From contig NZ_KB900536.1 of assembly GCF_000378965.1 (NCBI RefSeq), forward strand, positions 3,101,407-3,165,406: a stretch of 64,000 nucleotides of DNA, written 5' to 3'. This document shows, piece after piece, positions 26,876-35,363 of this stretch. Numbering within the stretch: the stretch's first letter is position 1; every line of letters starts with the position of its first letter. The notes under the pieces were generated by a model. That model made no database searches. It was not told where the DNA came from and saw only the letters and a list, made by a program, of their open reading frames with translations. Position numbers and translations under genes: made by a program. This DNA comes from Thioalkalivibrio thiocyanodenitrificans ARhD 1 (GTDB lineage Bacteria > Pseudomonadota > Gammaproteobacteria > Ectothiorhodospirales > Ectothiorhodospiraceae).

Positions 26876-28915
26876 ATGTCCGAACGGCGCCTGGACCATA
26901 TCCGCAATATTGCCCTGACCGGTCCCGCGGGGGCCGGCAAGACGACGCTGGGCGAGGCCCTGCTCGCCGCGACAGGTGTCGTCAGCGACGCGGGCAGCGT
27001 GGAGAAGGGTTCCACGGTCAGCGACATGGATCCCCGGGAGAAACTGCTGCATCACTCCATCACGGCATCGGTACTTGGGTTCGAGCGGGACGGGACCTGG
27101 ATCAACCTGATCGACACGCCCGGCTATGCGGATTTCCGGGGCGCCGCGCTGTCCATCCTCCCGGCCGTGGAGGTCGTGGCGGTGGTGATCAACGCCCGCG
27201 GCGGCATCGATGCCGCGTCCCGCGACATGATGCAGTGGGCGCAGTCGCGCGGCCTGTGCCGGATGATGATCGTCAACCAGATCGATGCCGCGGCGCCCGC
27301 GCTGCCCGCGCTGCTTGAAGACATCCGTGCCACCTTCGGGCCGCAGTGCCTGCCGGTCAACCTGCCGGCCGGGGGCGCGCAGCGGGTCGTGGACTGCTTC
27401 TTCGAGCCATCGGGGGAGTCGGATTTCTCCTCCGTGGCCGAGACCCACGAGATGCTGGTCGACCAGGTCGTGGAAATGGATGATGCGTTGATGGCCCTGT
27501 ATCTGGAGCAAGGGGAGGCGCTGGCCCCGGCGCAGCTCCACGACGCCTTCGAGGCGGCGCTGCGCGACGGGCACCTTGTGCCGGTCTGTTTCACCTCCGC
27601 CGCAACGGGCGCGGGGGTGGGGACCCTTCTGGACGTGTTCGTGCGGCTGATGCCGAATCCGCTTGAGGGCAACCCGCCGCCGTTCATCCGGCAGGACGCC
27701 GAGGGCGTGCGCGAGTACCACGCGCGCCCCGATCCCGACGCCCACGTGCTGGCCCATGTGGTCAAGATCGAACACGATCCCTTTCTGGGCAAGGTGGCGG
27801 TGTTTCGCGTGCACCAGGGGACGGTGAGCCGGGACACTCGCCTGTTCGCGGGCGACGCCCGCAAGGCCTTCCGGGTGGGCAATCTGTTCCGCCTCCAGGG
27901 CGGCAGGCATCTGCCCGTGGACCGTTGCGGTCCGGGTGAGATCGGCGCCCTCACCAAGGTGGACGAGGTGACCTTCGATACCGTGCTGCACGACTCCCAC
28001 GATGAGGACCATATTCACCTCCGGCCGCCGGAGATCCCGACACCGGTGTTCGGCCTGGCCGTCCGGGCGGTGCGTCACGCAGACGAGCAGAAGCTCTCGG
28101 AGGCGCTGGCGAAGATGGTGGAGGAGGACCCGGGCCTGCGCGTTGAGCATGACGCCACCACCCAGGAGACGGTGCTGCGCGGACAGGGCGAACTCCATCT
28201 GCGTGTCGCCCTGGATCGGATGCGGGAGCGCTTCGGACTGGAGGTGGAGGCCAGTCCGCCGTTGGTCGCCTACCGGGAGACGATCACCGCGCCGGCCGAG
28301 GGCCATTTCCGTCACAAGAAACAGACCGGCGGTGCCGGACAGTTCGGCGAGGTGTTTCTGCGTGTCGAACCCCTGGCCCGCGGCGCGGGTTTCGAGTTCG
28401 TGGATGCAATCAAGGGGGCGGCCATCCCGGGGTCGCTGCTGCCCGCCGTGGAGAAGGGCATCCGCCAGGCCATGGCGGCGGGCGCAATTGCCGGTTATCC
28501 CCTGCAGGACGTGCGTGTGACCGTCTATGACGGCAAGACGCACCCGGTGGACTCCAAGGAGATCGCGTTCGTCATCGCCGGGCGCAAGGCCTTCCTGGAT
28601 GCCGTGCGCAAGGCAGGCCCGCAGGTGCTGGAGCCCATGGTGACCCTGATGGTGGATGCGCCGGGCACGGCCATGGGTGACATCACGGCGGACCTGTCGG
28701 CGAGCCGCGGCAGGGTTCAGGACACCCGGACCCTGGGCGACCGGATCAGCGTGCAGGCGGTGGTACCACTGGCGGAGTTCGCGGATTACCCCGGGCGCAT
28801 CAACGCCATGACGGGCGGGGCCGGCAGCTATACCCTGCAGTTCAGCCATTACGAACCCGCCCCCGAGCACATCCAGCGGCGCCTGGTGCAGGATTACCGG
28901 CCGAAGGAGGATTGA
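26876..28915 (+). CDS. elongation factor G-like GTPase
   Basis: ATG 26876 (MSERRLDHIRN) is preferred over the upstream GTG. The 679-residue protein shows domains I-V of EF-G: the G1 loop GPAGAGKTT near residue 16, G3 as IDTPGYADF, a G4 motif reading NQID instead of the usual NKxD, then domains II-V with EASPPLVAYRETIT and the C-terminal PGRINAMTGGAGSYTLQFSHY region. It is shorter and more divergent than a housekeeping EF-G and lies outside a str operon, so it is best called an EF-G2-like GTPase, possibly acting in ribosome rescue or stress translation. The G4 change may affect guanine specificity. Confidence 0.87.
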   Translation: MSERRLDHIRNIALTGPAGAGKTTLGEALLAATGVVSDAGSVEKGSTVSDMDPREKLLHHSITASVLGFERDGTWINLIDTPGYADFRGAALSILPAVEVVAVVINARGGIDAASRDMMQWAQSRGLCRMMIVNQIDAAAPALPALLEDIRATFGPQCLPVNLPAGGAQRVVDCFFEPSGESDFSSVAETHEMLVDQVVEMDDALMALYLEQGEALAPAQLHDAFEAALRDGHLVPVCFTSAATGAGVGTLLDVFVRLMPNPLEGNPPPFIRQDAEGVREYHARPDPDAHVLAHVVKIEHDPFLGKVAVFRVHQGTVSRDTRLFAGDARKAFRVGNLFRLQGGRHLPVDRCGPGEIGALTKVDEVTFDTVLHDSHDEDHIHLRPPEIPTPVFGLAVRAVRHADEQKLSEALAKMVEEDPGLRVEHDATTQETVLRGQGELHLRVALDRMRERFGLEVEASPPLVAYRETITAPAEGHFRHKKQTGGAGQFGEVFLRVEPLARGAGFEFVDAIKGAAIPGSLLPAVEKGIRQAMAAGAIAGYPLQDVRVTVYDGKTHPVDSKEIAFVIAGRKAFLDAVRKAGPQVLEPMVTLMVDAPGTAMGDITADLSASRGRVQDTRTLGDRISVQAVVPLAEFADYPGRINAMTGGAGSYTLQFSHYEPAPEHIQRRLVQDYRPKED

Positions 28916-28981
28916 GGTACGCCGGTGGCACGGGCGCGTGCACAGGGCCCCGTATCCGCCAGGTCCCTGGCGTGTCGCGTA

Positions 28982-29557
28982 TCAGTGGCCGACCGACTTC
29001 CCGAGGGTGAGTTCGAAACGAACATCCACGCGGTTGCGGATGAATTCCGGATCCTCGAACTCGCCGGTGCCCACGCGCCAGTCCAGTCTCATGATCTCGG
29101 CGTGGCCCGAGAGCCGCGCGGGATCCCCCGGCTGATAGCGCAGGTGCACGGACTGGGGTGCGCTGATGTCCCGTACGGTCAGTTCTCCCTCGGCCAGGTA
29201 TCCGTCACCGACCGGATGAAGGTCCCGGCTGGTCCAGACCGCCTCGGGAAAACGCGCAACGTGAAAGAATTCCTCGCCGCGCATGGCCTCGTTGCCCTGG
29301 CGATTGCCGGTGTCCGCCGCACCCGGATCGACGGTGACACGGATCCGGGCGGAGGTCAGGTCTTCGTTCTCCAGACACAGTACCACCGAGAAGGCCCTGA
29401 AGCGGCCGGTGAAGGGCGTGCCTTCGAGCACGCCGTCGAAGAGCAGTTCGCCGGAGTTCGCATCGGCCCGGTAGCAGTGCGATCCGGCCGAAGCCGGCGC
29501 GGCGGCGGACAGAGCCAGGGCCGCGAGGAGCGCGACGACTGTCAGCGCGCGCGCCAT
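28982..29557 (-). CDS. YceI family periplasmic protein
   Basis: The start is the ATG complementary to 29555-29557. The 191-residue protein has a signal peptide (LTVVALLAALALSAAAPASA) and a beta-rich chain of the YceI lipocalin-like fold, with GTPFTGRFRAFSVVL and LTVRDISAPQSVHLRYQPG as recognisable strand pairs. YceI proteins bind isoprenoid lipids. It lies directly downstream of, and overlaps by 16 bp, the cytochrome b561 gene, a pairing seen in several proteobacteria. A second YceI-like lipoprotein is encoded divergently at 30129. Confidence 0.86.
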   Translation of the reverse strand: MARALTVVALLAALALSAAAPASAGSHCYRADANSGELLFDGVLEGTPFTGRFRAFSVVLCLENEDLTSARIRVTVDPGAADTGNRQGNEAMRGEEFFHVARFPEAVWTSRDLHPVGDGYLAEGELTVRDISAPQSVHLRYQPGDPARLSGHAEIMRLDWRVGTGEFEDPEFIRNRVDVRFELTLGKSVGH

Positions 29558-30102
29558 GGGGGCAGCATGCGTTTGAGGACGTCGTCCCGGAGCAGGAAAT
29601 GATGGCGCAGGGCCGCCAGCACGTGCAGGCCGGCGACCAGGGCGAGCAGGATACCGAGGGCCTGATGCGTGCGCCCGAGCACGTCCTCCAGGGATTCGCT
29701 GGTGCCCACCAGACCGGGGAACCGGACCGGGCCCCACCAGTGGTCACCCAGGCCGGCCGCCGACGAGTACAGCCAGCCCGACAGTGGCATGGCGAGGAGG
29801 AGGGCATACAGGAGCCAGTGCGTGGCGTGCGCGGCGGTTCTCTCCCAGGGCGGCAGTGTGCCGGGCAGGGGAGGCGGCCGGTTGAACAGGCGCCAGCCCA
29901 GGCGCAGCAGCGCCAGGGACAGGATCATCATGCCCATGGTCTTGTGCTGGGTCACCAGTTCGAAGCGGGCACGCAGCCCTTCGGTGTTGCCGATGCGCCA
30001 TGCCCAGGTGTACTGGAAAAGGATCAGCGCCACGATCACCCAGTGGAACAACTGGCTGACCAGGCCGTAGCTGCGCGCGGTATTGCGAAGCGGTATGCCC
30101 AC
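29542..30102 (-). CDS. cytochrome b561 (CybB) family protein
   Basis: The 186-residue protein has four predicted membrane segments: LFHWVIVALILFQYTWAW, MMILSLALLRLGWRLF, LLYALLLAMPLSGWLYS, and ALGILLALVAGLHVLAAL. Heme-ligand histidines appear as QLFHW, VTQHKTMG, HATHWLLY and LGRTHQAL, in the four-helix bundle spacing of CybB. It would carry electrons within the inner membrane to or from quinone. It is the first gene of an operon with the YceI gene and is divergent by 26 bp from the lipoprotein at 30129, so they probably share regulation. Confidence 0.9.
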   Translation of the reverse strand: MGIPLRNTARSYGLVSQLFHWVIVALILFQYTWAWRIGNTEGLRARFELVTQHKTMGMMILSLALLRLGWRLFNRPPPLPGTLPPWERTAAHATHWLLYALLLAMPLSGWLYSSAAGLGDHWWGPVRFPGLVGTSESLEDVLGRTHQALGILLALVAGLHVLAALRHHFLLRDDVLKRMLPPWRAR

Positions 30103-30128
30103 CGGCGTGGCTCCCGGGAGAATGTCCC

Positions 30129-30848
30129 ATGTCCACTATAGACCGCGTGATCCAGACTGTGTTGCCGATGGCCGCCGCGGCGGTCCTGCTGGCGGCCTGC
30201 CAGGCGGTGCCGCAGCCGCCTCCCGGCGTCGCGGAGAGCCGTCCCGCCGACGCCGCGGATCTCCATCTCCCCGAGGGCCGCACGTACCGTGTCTCCCGAG
30301 AGGATTCTGAACTTCGTATCGTGCTGTTTCCCGCGGGCCCGCTGGCGCGCTTCGGTCATCCCCACGTGATCGGCGGGACGGTGATCGAAGGGACGATCGT
30401 ACTGGCGGAGGACCCGGGTGATTCCGGGCTGCGCCTGGAGGTCGATGTGCCGGCCCTGCAGGTGGACCTGCCCGGGTGGCGCATGGCGGAGGGCTTCGAG
30501 GCGGAACTGGCGCAGTCGGACATCGACGCTACGCGGCGCAACATGCTCTCGGAACAGGTGCTCGACGCGCGCGCCCATCCGGTGGTGGTGATCGAGTCCA
30601 TCGGGTTGCGCGGCCCCGTCTGGCAGCCGGACATGGAGGTCCGCATCACCCTGCGGGGCGTTGCACGTGAACTCACGGTGCCGGTGGCGCTGAATGTGAC
30701 GCCCGAACGCCTGAGCGCCACGGGCCGGTTCGTGATACGGCAGAGCGATTTCGGCATCGAGCCGTTCAGTGTCGCGGGAGGGCGGTTGCAGGTGGCCGAC
30801 GAACTGCTGATCCGATTCCGTATCCGGGCGGAAGCGGATCCACCCTGA
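30129..30848 (+). CDS. YceI-like domain lipoprotein
   Basis: A lipoprotein signal (AAAAVLLAACQ, lipidation at about residue 24) precedes a YceI-like beta domain: RFGHPHVIGGTVIEGTIVLA, LEVDVPALQVDLPG, and ATGRFVIRQSDFGIEPFSVAGG, matching the YceI strand order seen in electron-transfer-linked proteins. The 239-residue protein would be anchored to a membrane facing the periplasm. It is transcribed away from the cytochrome b561/YceI operon. Together these three genes look like an isoprenoid- or quinone-related envelope module, which is inference. Confidence 0.82.
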   Translation: MSTIDRVIQTVLPMAAAAVLLAACQAVPQPPPGVAESRPADAADLHLPEGRTYRVSREDSELRIVLFPAGPLARFGHPHVIGGTVIEGTIVLAEDPGDSGLRLEVDVPALQVDLPGWRMAEGFEAELAQSDIDATRRNMLSEQVLDARAHPVVVIESIGLRGPVWQPDMEVRITLRGVARELTVPVALNVTPERLSATGRFVIRQSDFGIEPFSVAGGRLQVADELLIRFRIRAEADPP

Positions 30849-30860
30849 TTACCGACATCG

Positions 30861-30885
30861 TTCGCCCGGAGGGCCGGGCCCCTAC
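30861..30885. repeat. REP-like half-unit
   Basis: TTCGCCCGGAGGGCCGGGCC plus CCTAC is one arm of the palindrome family seen at 16740, 25308 and 41581. It sits between convergent gene ends and overlaps the stop codon of the DUF6455 gene. Confidence 0.7.
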
Positions 30886-31241
30886 TCCTGTTTCTCCCTG
30901 TCGCGCAGGGCCTGCAGATCTTCATAGTTCGCGCAGTAGGCGGCCACGGATTCCGGCTGTTCCTGCTCCAGCGCCTGGTCGCAGCGGGTCGATTCCGGAC
31001 ATCGGGCGCAGGCGCGCATGTGCCGTTCCGCGTCAACGATGGGTTGTTCGTGCAGGTAGCGGTTGGGATCCATGCCCAGCATCCGCATCAGCCGGTGCAG
31101 GCGCAATTGTTCGAGGCGGTGTGCCAACCGGGCGCGGAAGCGCTCGCCTTCGCGCAGGTTGCGCATGATTGCCCAGGACAGCAGGACGACGAACAGGCCC
31201 AGCGCGAAGACCACCGCCAAAAGGGTCAGCCAACTGTACAT
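30882..31241 (-). CDS. DUF6455-type membrane-anchored cysteine protein
   Basis: The 119-residue protein has one N-terminal membrane segment (WLTLLAVVFALGLFVVLLSWAIM) and a soluble tail with a HEQPIVDAERHMRACARCPES segment and three further cysteines (CDQALE, YCANY). That is the DUF6455 pattern: a small cysteine-containing domain probably binding a metal or cofactor. An FNR/DNR-like box lies about 73 bp upstream of the start, the same 17-mer as upstream of nnrS, which suggests regulation by oxygen or nitric oxide. No enzyme activity can be assigned. Confidence 0.75.
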   Translation of the reverse strand: MYSWLTLLAVVFALGLFVVLLSWAIMRNLREGERFRARLAHRLEQLRLHRLMRMLGMDPNRYLHEQPIVDAERHMRACARCPESTRCDQALEQEQPESVAAYCANYEDLQALRDREKQE

Positions 31242-31893
31242 TCCGGGATCCTCTTGGCCCGCGGGCCGTCATCTGCCTGATCATCCACCATAGTGCAGGC
31301 TGCCGGTCACGCCATGACCGGGATCAAGGAAAACGGAGCCATCCCGGGATGGGGCGGGTCCTTGTCTCTCGCCCACCCTGCTGCAGGGCCGGTCCGGGAT
31401 ATCCGGGGGCCGGTCAGGCCGTGCATGGTTGCGCGCACGCCGTGTTGCCCGTCAGCAACATGGCTTTTCCCTGTACCCACAGACACTTGAGTCATCACGA
31501 CGGCGACGTGTTGCCAATCGATGACATCACGTGACGGCAGGTTTCATGGGGTTCCATGGAAAGCCTGTAGTCACGCAGTGACACGTCGGTCGTTGCCGGC
31601 GATCACGCCGGGTGGTCTTCAATCCAGTGTTTCCCTGGAAAAACAATCGCTTGAGGTGGTCCCATCCGTGCTGGCATCCGCCTTGCAGGCATGTCGATGT
31701 GCCTCGAAAGGGATCACGGAGGCAGTGTCTTGCTTCGCCTCGTCTCCGGCATGCGCCAGCGCACGGGGGCTCCAGGCGTGGTCACCCCATGCGGCCGGCA
31801 GGCGTTCGGGATGAACCCGAGCCGGTTGCAGGCTCTGCGTATGTGCACACAGTCGAGTCATCCGCAGAGTAAACATGTTCCAGGAGGTCAATC
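31242..31893. other. 652-bp intergenic region with regulatory box
   Basis: No gene is supported. It contains the FNR/DNR-like box (31314-31327) serving the DUF6455 gene, a GTCAC/GTGAC hairpin at about 31570, and the AGGAGG ribosome site for the Ala-rich gene. The remaining sequence is ordinary GC-rich spacer, unusually long for this window. Confidence 0.55.
31314..31327 (-). promoter_or_regulatory. FNR/DNR-like binding site
   Basis: On the minus strand it reads TTGAT-CCCG-GTCAT, close to TTGATnnnnATCAA. The surrounding 17-mer is identical to the one at 45371-45387 upstream of nnrS. Confidence 0.45.
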
Positions 31894-32643
31894 ATGCCTA
31901 TCAAGAAGACGAAACTCCCGTTGATCGGGGCCACGGGCGCCCTGGCGCTCATCCTCGCCGGCGGGCAGGGAGTCGCCGGGTTCGCCGACGGCCCCGAGGC
32001 CCGGATGCATTCCTCTCCCATCATCCTGGCGCAGGTGACGTCCTCCGCCGAGGCCACCGCGGCTGCGTCAGCCACTGCCGGCGCCGATGCCACTGCAACC
32101 GCCGATGCCACTGCTTCTGCCACTGCCGGGGCCGATGCCACTGCGGCTGCTGAAGCGGGTGCCGCCGCCACTGCCGGTGCGGATGCGGCGGGTGCCGCCG
32201 AAGCGAGTGCTTCCGCCAGCGCCTCAGCCGCCGCAGATGCGGCCGGTACAGCCGCCGATGCGTCCGCCGCCGCGGAAGCCGTCGCGTCGGGGGTATCGGA
32301 CAGCATCGACGCGTCAGACATGGCCACCGGCGCACAGAGCAGTGCCTCTGCTTCAGCCGAGGCATCTTCGATCGGCGGCGCAGTCGATGCCGACGCAGAC
32401 GCCCTCCCGGAGTCCGGTGGTGACACGGTGGCCGATGGCGATGCGGATCCGGAGTCCGGTGGTGACACGGCGGCCGATGGCGATGCGGATCCGGATGCCG
32501 GCAGTGACACGGTGGCCGATGCCGACGCCGGCCTGGAGGCCGGTGGTACGACAGCGGCTGATGACGACGTGACGGACGCCGGTTCCATTGAAGCCGAAGC
32601 CGATGGCGGCGCGGCGCAGGCGGCCTCTGCCGGTATCCGGTAA
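31894..32643 (+). CDS. low-complexity Ala/Asp-rich exported protein
   Basis: ATG 31894 has a strong AGGAGG upstream; the antisense frame is also open but lacks one. The 249-residue protein has a signal-like N terminus (GATGALALILAGGQGVAG) and then an almost purely Ala, Ser, Thr, Asp, Glu, Gly chain. Residues about 55-130 are Ala/Thr/Ser runs, and about 165-225 form degenerate 14-residue repeats around GGDTVADGDADP. Composition predicts a disordered, acidic, extracytoplasmic protein, perhaps surface-associated, as in halophiles. No catalytic motif. The repeated GCC/GGC codons make all frames open here. Confidence 0.7.
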   Translation: MPIKKTKLPLIGATGALALILAGGQGVAGFADGPEARMHSSPIILAQVTSSAEATAAASATAGADATATADATASATAGADATAAAEAGAAATAGADAAGAAEASASASASAAADAAGTAADASAAAEAVASGVSDSIDASDMATGAQSSASASAEASSIGGAVDADADALPESGGDTVADGDADPESGGDTAADGDADPDAGSDTVADADAGLEAGGTTAADDDVTDAGSIEAEADGGAAQAASAGIR

Positions 32644-32719
32644 TCCTCGGGGAGGGCGCGCGGGGCCGGTTCCCGCTCCGACATGCCGGAGTGTGGCAAC
32701 CGGCTTCCGGTGCGTGACC

Positions 32720-33517
32720 TCATGCGCCGGGGGATGAAATCTCGTCGACGGAGACTTCCATCCTGGAAGGGATGACCGGAGGGCCGAACTGGTTGAACAC
32801 GGGCACGTCCGCGGCGTCACGGCCGTAGGCGAGGCAGACACGTCCTCCATGCATGGATGTGCGGGTGGGGTCGAAGGTGAACCAGCGATCGCCCACGAAG
32901 GCCTCGAACCACGCATGCAGGTCCATGGGCTCCAGGCCATGCAGGTAACCCACCACCTGTCGAGCCGGAATGGTCAGGCTTCGACACAAGGCGATCCCCA
33001 GGTGCGCGAAGTCGCGGCACACGCCGTTGCCGCGTGCCAGCGCTTCGGCGGCGGACACGGGCGTGGGGTCGGAGTCGATCAGGTAGACCAGGTTCGCATG
33101 TATCCAGTCGGAAATGGCCGCCGCCTGGTCATAGCCGGGTGCGCGGCCATCCACGATCTCACCGGCCAGGCTGGCAAGCCTGTCCGATTCGCAGTAACGG
33201 CTGGGCGCCAGATACATCATGGCATGATCGGGCAGATCTTCCACCGGGACGAAGGCCGCCCCGGGCGCCTGATCAACGCCGGCCGGCACCTGGACATCCG
33301 ATCGGACTTCCACGCGGAATGTTCCCGGCGGCGCCATCAGTCGCTGACACAGATTGCCGTACATGTCCGTGTACTCCGTGACCGGCATCGCGGGCCATAC
33401 GGCGTATCGGTCCCGGGCCACCCACTGGCGCGCATCGCTGCGCGGCCTGAGCAGGAGCAGCATGGGGCTCGCCAGTTCGAATTCCATCTCCAGATCACAA
33501 CCCACCCGCAGCCACAT
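32720..33517 (-). CDS. transglutaminase-like cysteine protease-fold protein
   Basis: The 265-residue protein shows the transglutaminase-like triad in order: the nucleophile in GNGVCRDFAHLG near residue 165, the histidine in DLHAWFEAF near 198, and the aspartate in FTFDPTR about 13 residues later. The N-terminal half is the beta-rich domain typical of the bacterial family (LMLLLRPRSDARQWV region). It is cytoplasmic by sequence. Such proteins hydrolyse or transfer peptide side chains; the substrate is unknown. It converges with the Ala-rich gene. The triad makes the call robust. Confidence 0.88.
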   Translation of the reverse strand: MWLRVGCDLEMEFELASPMLLLLRPRSDARQWVARDRYAVWPAMPVTEYTDMYGNLCQRLMAPPGTFRVEVRSDVQVPAGVDQAPGAAFVPVEDLPDHAMMYLAPSRYCESDRLASLAGEIVDGRAPGYDQAAAISDWIHANLVYLIDSDPTPVSAAEALARGNGVCRDFAHLGIALCRSLTIPARQVVGYLHGLEPMDLHAWFEAFVGDRWFTFDPTRTSMHGGRVCLAYGRDAADVPVFNQFGPPVIPSRMEVSVDEISSPGA

Positions 33518-33835
33518 GCATCGACCCCCAACAGCAGTTCCCGTGATGGGAATTGCCCGTACGCACAGTCTAACGTATGACGTGGGCGTTCAGTGACGGG
33601 CCGGGGCCTTACCCCCGCCCGTGTCCCGGTCCTGGCGGGACGGGCCGCAGCCGGCCGTCCGATCGATTTCGATCCGGCGGGTGCAGGCCCGGATGCCGGA
33701 TGGAGATCGGGGTGGAGTTCCCGCTAGAATGACGCGCCATCGCCTTGCGCACCGTATCCCTGCCGGATGTCTGTCCGGTATGTCGGACGCCGTGCAGTGG
33801 GGCGGTGGTCAGCCCACTGTGAAGAGGACCGGACC

Positions 33836-34018
33836 TTGGCCAAGGACATTCAAAGCCCCTGCGTCGACATCTGCCAGCTCAAGTCGGATATCTGCGTCGG
33901 CTGCGGGCGCGTGACCGATGAGATCCGGCGCTGGCATGGCATGAAGCGCAAGGAGAAGATGCTGGTGGTTCAGCGGGCCCGCGAGCGCCTGAAGAAGGTC
34001 AACCGCTCGCGTACCTGA
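33836..34018 (+). CDS. DUF1289 family small cysteine protein
   Basis: A 60-residue protein from TTG 33836, with AGAGGACC upstream; no ATG is available nearby. It carries SPCVDICQLKSDICVGCGRV, the four-cysteine DUF1289 core that binds a small Fe-S or zinc site, followed by the conserved TDEIRRWHGM and a basic helix. DUF1289 proteins accompany many unrelated genes in proteobacteria. It is transcribed towards the convergent methyltransferase, leaving only 4 bp between their stops. Confidence 0.8.
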   Translation: MAKDIQSPCVDICQLKSDICVGCGRVTDEIRRWHGMKRKEKMLVVQRARERLKKVNRSRT

Positions 34019-34022
34019 GGCG

Positions 34023-34850
34023 TCACCCGCGGCGCGCAAGCACGAGCCGTGCGCGCGGTTCGTGCACGAGCTCTCCGGACGGCGAGGCCCGCAGGAAGGC
34101 CCGCCGGACATCGTCCACGAACCGCGCCCCGCGTGACAGCACCAGCGGGCGCAGCGGGCCGGAAAGGGTCATCGCCTCCCAGAATGCCTCGGCACTTTCG
34201 TGACGCATGGCATGCCCCCGTGTCTCGTCACGCAGCACGTCACCCCCGGCCGCGCGAAGCGCGTCCTGCACAGTTCCCTCCCAGGCGCGGTTCCGCGGCG
34301 CGAGCCGCGCCTCCAGGATCCGGCGCACCGTGGCGAACGGTCCCTCCGGCTCCAGGTCGCCCGGCCAGAACACGACGCTCAGGACGCCGCCCGGCGCCAG
34401 GGCCTGCATCCAGGCCGCGAGCGCCCGTTCGGGATGCGGGAGCAGTTGCAGGACGAAGCAGGAGAGCACGCCCGCGCAGGGCCGCGGCCAGGCGTCGGTC
34501 CGGGTGCCGTCGTCCCGGCGTACCGTGACGCGCGGCAGGTCATGTATACGGCGGGCCGCGTTGCGGCACATGCCTGCCGCGGGGTCGAGGCCCAGGATGT
34601 CGTGTCCGGGCAGGGCCTCGGCGAGCAGGCGCAACTCGAGCCCGGCGCCGCAACCGGGCGCCACCACTATGCCCGGGTCCGGCGAGGCTTCCCGCAAGGC
34701 CGCCACCGCATCCTCGATCCATGGCCGGAAGCGCGGCTCGAAATAGGACACGTAGCCGTCGGCCGCCTCGTCCCAGGCGCGGATCAGGCATTGCTGTCCA
34801 TGCGCGTCGGGATCACGCGGCGCGGGACTGTCCTCCGGGTCTCGTTTCAT
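34023..34850 (-). CDS. class I SAM-dependent methyltransferase
   Basis: The chosen start gives MKRDPEDSPAP (ATG 34850; ATG 34859 is possible). The 275-residue protein has motif I as GIVVAPGCGAGLELRLLAEA (about residues 60-79), the acidic LDPAAGM, the SCFVLQLLPHPERAL step and the GGVLSVVFWPG strand of the Rossmann fold. The C-terminal part is a substrate-recognition helix bundle. It should be a cytoplasmic small-molecule or rRNA-type methyltransferase; the substrate is unknown. Its stop lies 4 bp from that of the DUF1289 gene. Confidence 0.85.
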   Translation of the reverse strand: MKRDPEDSPAPRDPDAHGQQCLIRAWDEAADGYVSYFEPRFRPWIEDAVAALREASPDPGIVVAPGCGAGLELRLLAEALPGHDILGLDPAAGMCRNAARRIHDLPRVTVRRDDGTRTDAWPRPCAGVLSCFVLQLLPHPERALAAWMQALAPGGVLSVVFWPGDLEPEGPFATVRRILEARLAPRNRAWEGTVQDALRAAGGDVLRDETRGHAMRHESAEAFWEAMTLSGPLRPLVLSRGARFVDDVRRAFLRASPSGELVHEPRARLVLARRG

Positions 34851-35084
34851 GGCCTGCATCCTATACGGCACCGAACTCACCGCAAAGCCGCCATCCCCGG
34901 ATTGACAGTGGCAGCCGTCGTGCCGGGCGGCGGTTCGTGGCGCCGGTGTCGTCGGTACGAAGCGCCCCGCTTTCGCCGCCCCACGGGGCTCGGTAGGATG
35001 GCACCTTCTATCATGTCGACATCCGGAAGGGTGGAGATGCCGCGTCCGACGTCCCGCCGATCCTGTTCCGGGAAAGGAGGAGAT

Positions 35085-35267
35085 ATGAGTGATTCTCCCG
35101 AAGCATGGCTCAAGGCCTTCGAGGATCCACGCGACGCGGTGCGACAGGAGGTGGCCGACATCCGGGCCTTGCCGTTCATGCCCCGGGACGTGGTCGTCCA
35201 CGGGCTGGTGTACGAGTTGTCTTCGGGCAGGGTGGAGGTTGTGGTCAACGGTTACGAGCATGCCTGA
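35085..35267 (+). CDS. stand-alone carbonic anhydrase-like C-terminal peptide
   Basis: A 60-residue protein with a textbook ribosome site (AAAGGAGGAGAT) 4-9 bp before ATG 35085. The sequence (VRQEVADIRALPFMPRDVVVHGLVYELSSGRVEVVV) matches the C-terminal tail of beta-carbonic anhydrases, which ends in a GxVYDxxTGxLxxV strand, but the catalytic zinc-binding body is absent. The upstream 235 bp contain no recognisable remnant of it. Either a degraded gene that kept its ribosome site, or a small protein reusing this fold for assembly or regulation. Confidence 0.55.
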   Translation: MSDSPEAWLKAFEDPRDAVRQEVADIRALPFMPRDVVVHGLVYELSSGRVEVVVNGYEHA

Positions 35268-35363
35268 GAGGCATGAGGCAGTTGTCGCTGCGGGAAAAGC
35301 CGATGATGCGAAGATGTCGCTGGCGGTGAGCGCCCGGATAAACCGGGTCGGGGGCGGCCGTTG

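Noticed and set aside
26291-28870. 859-codon minus-strand open frame across the EF-G-like gene
   Set aside because: Antisense shadow of a GC-rich gene; no motifs, and EF-G domains are clear on the other strand.
31782-32723. Long minus-strand open frame opposite the Ala-rich gene
   Set aside because: GCC/GGC repeats keep all frames open; only the plus frame has a strong ribosome site and a signal peptide.
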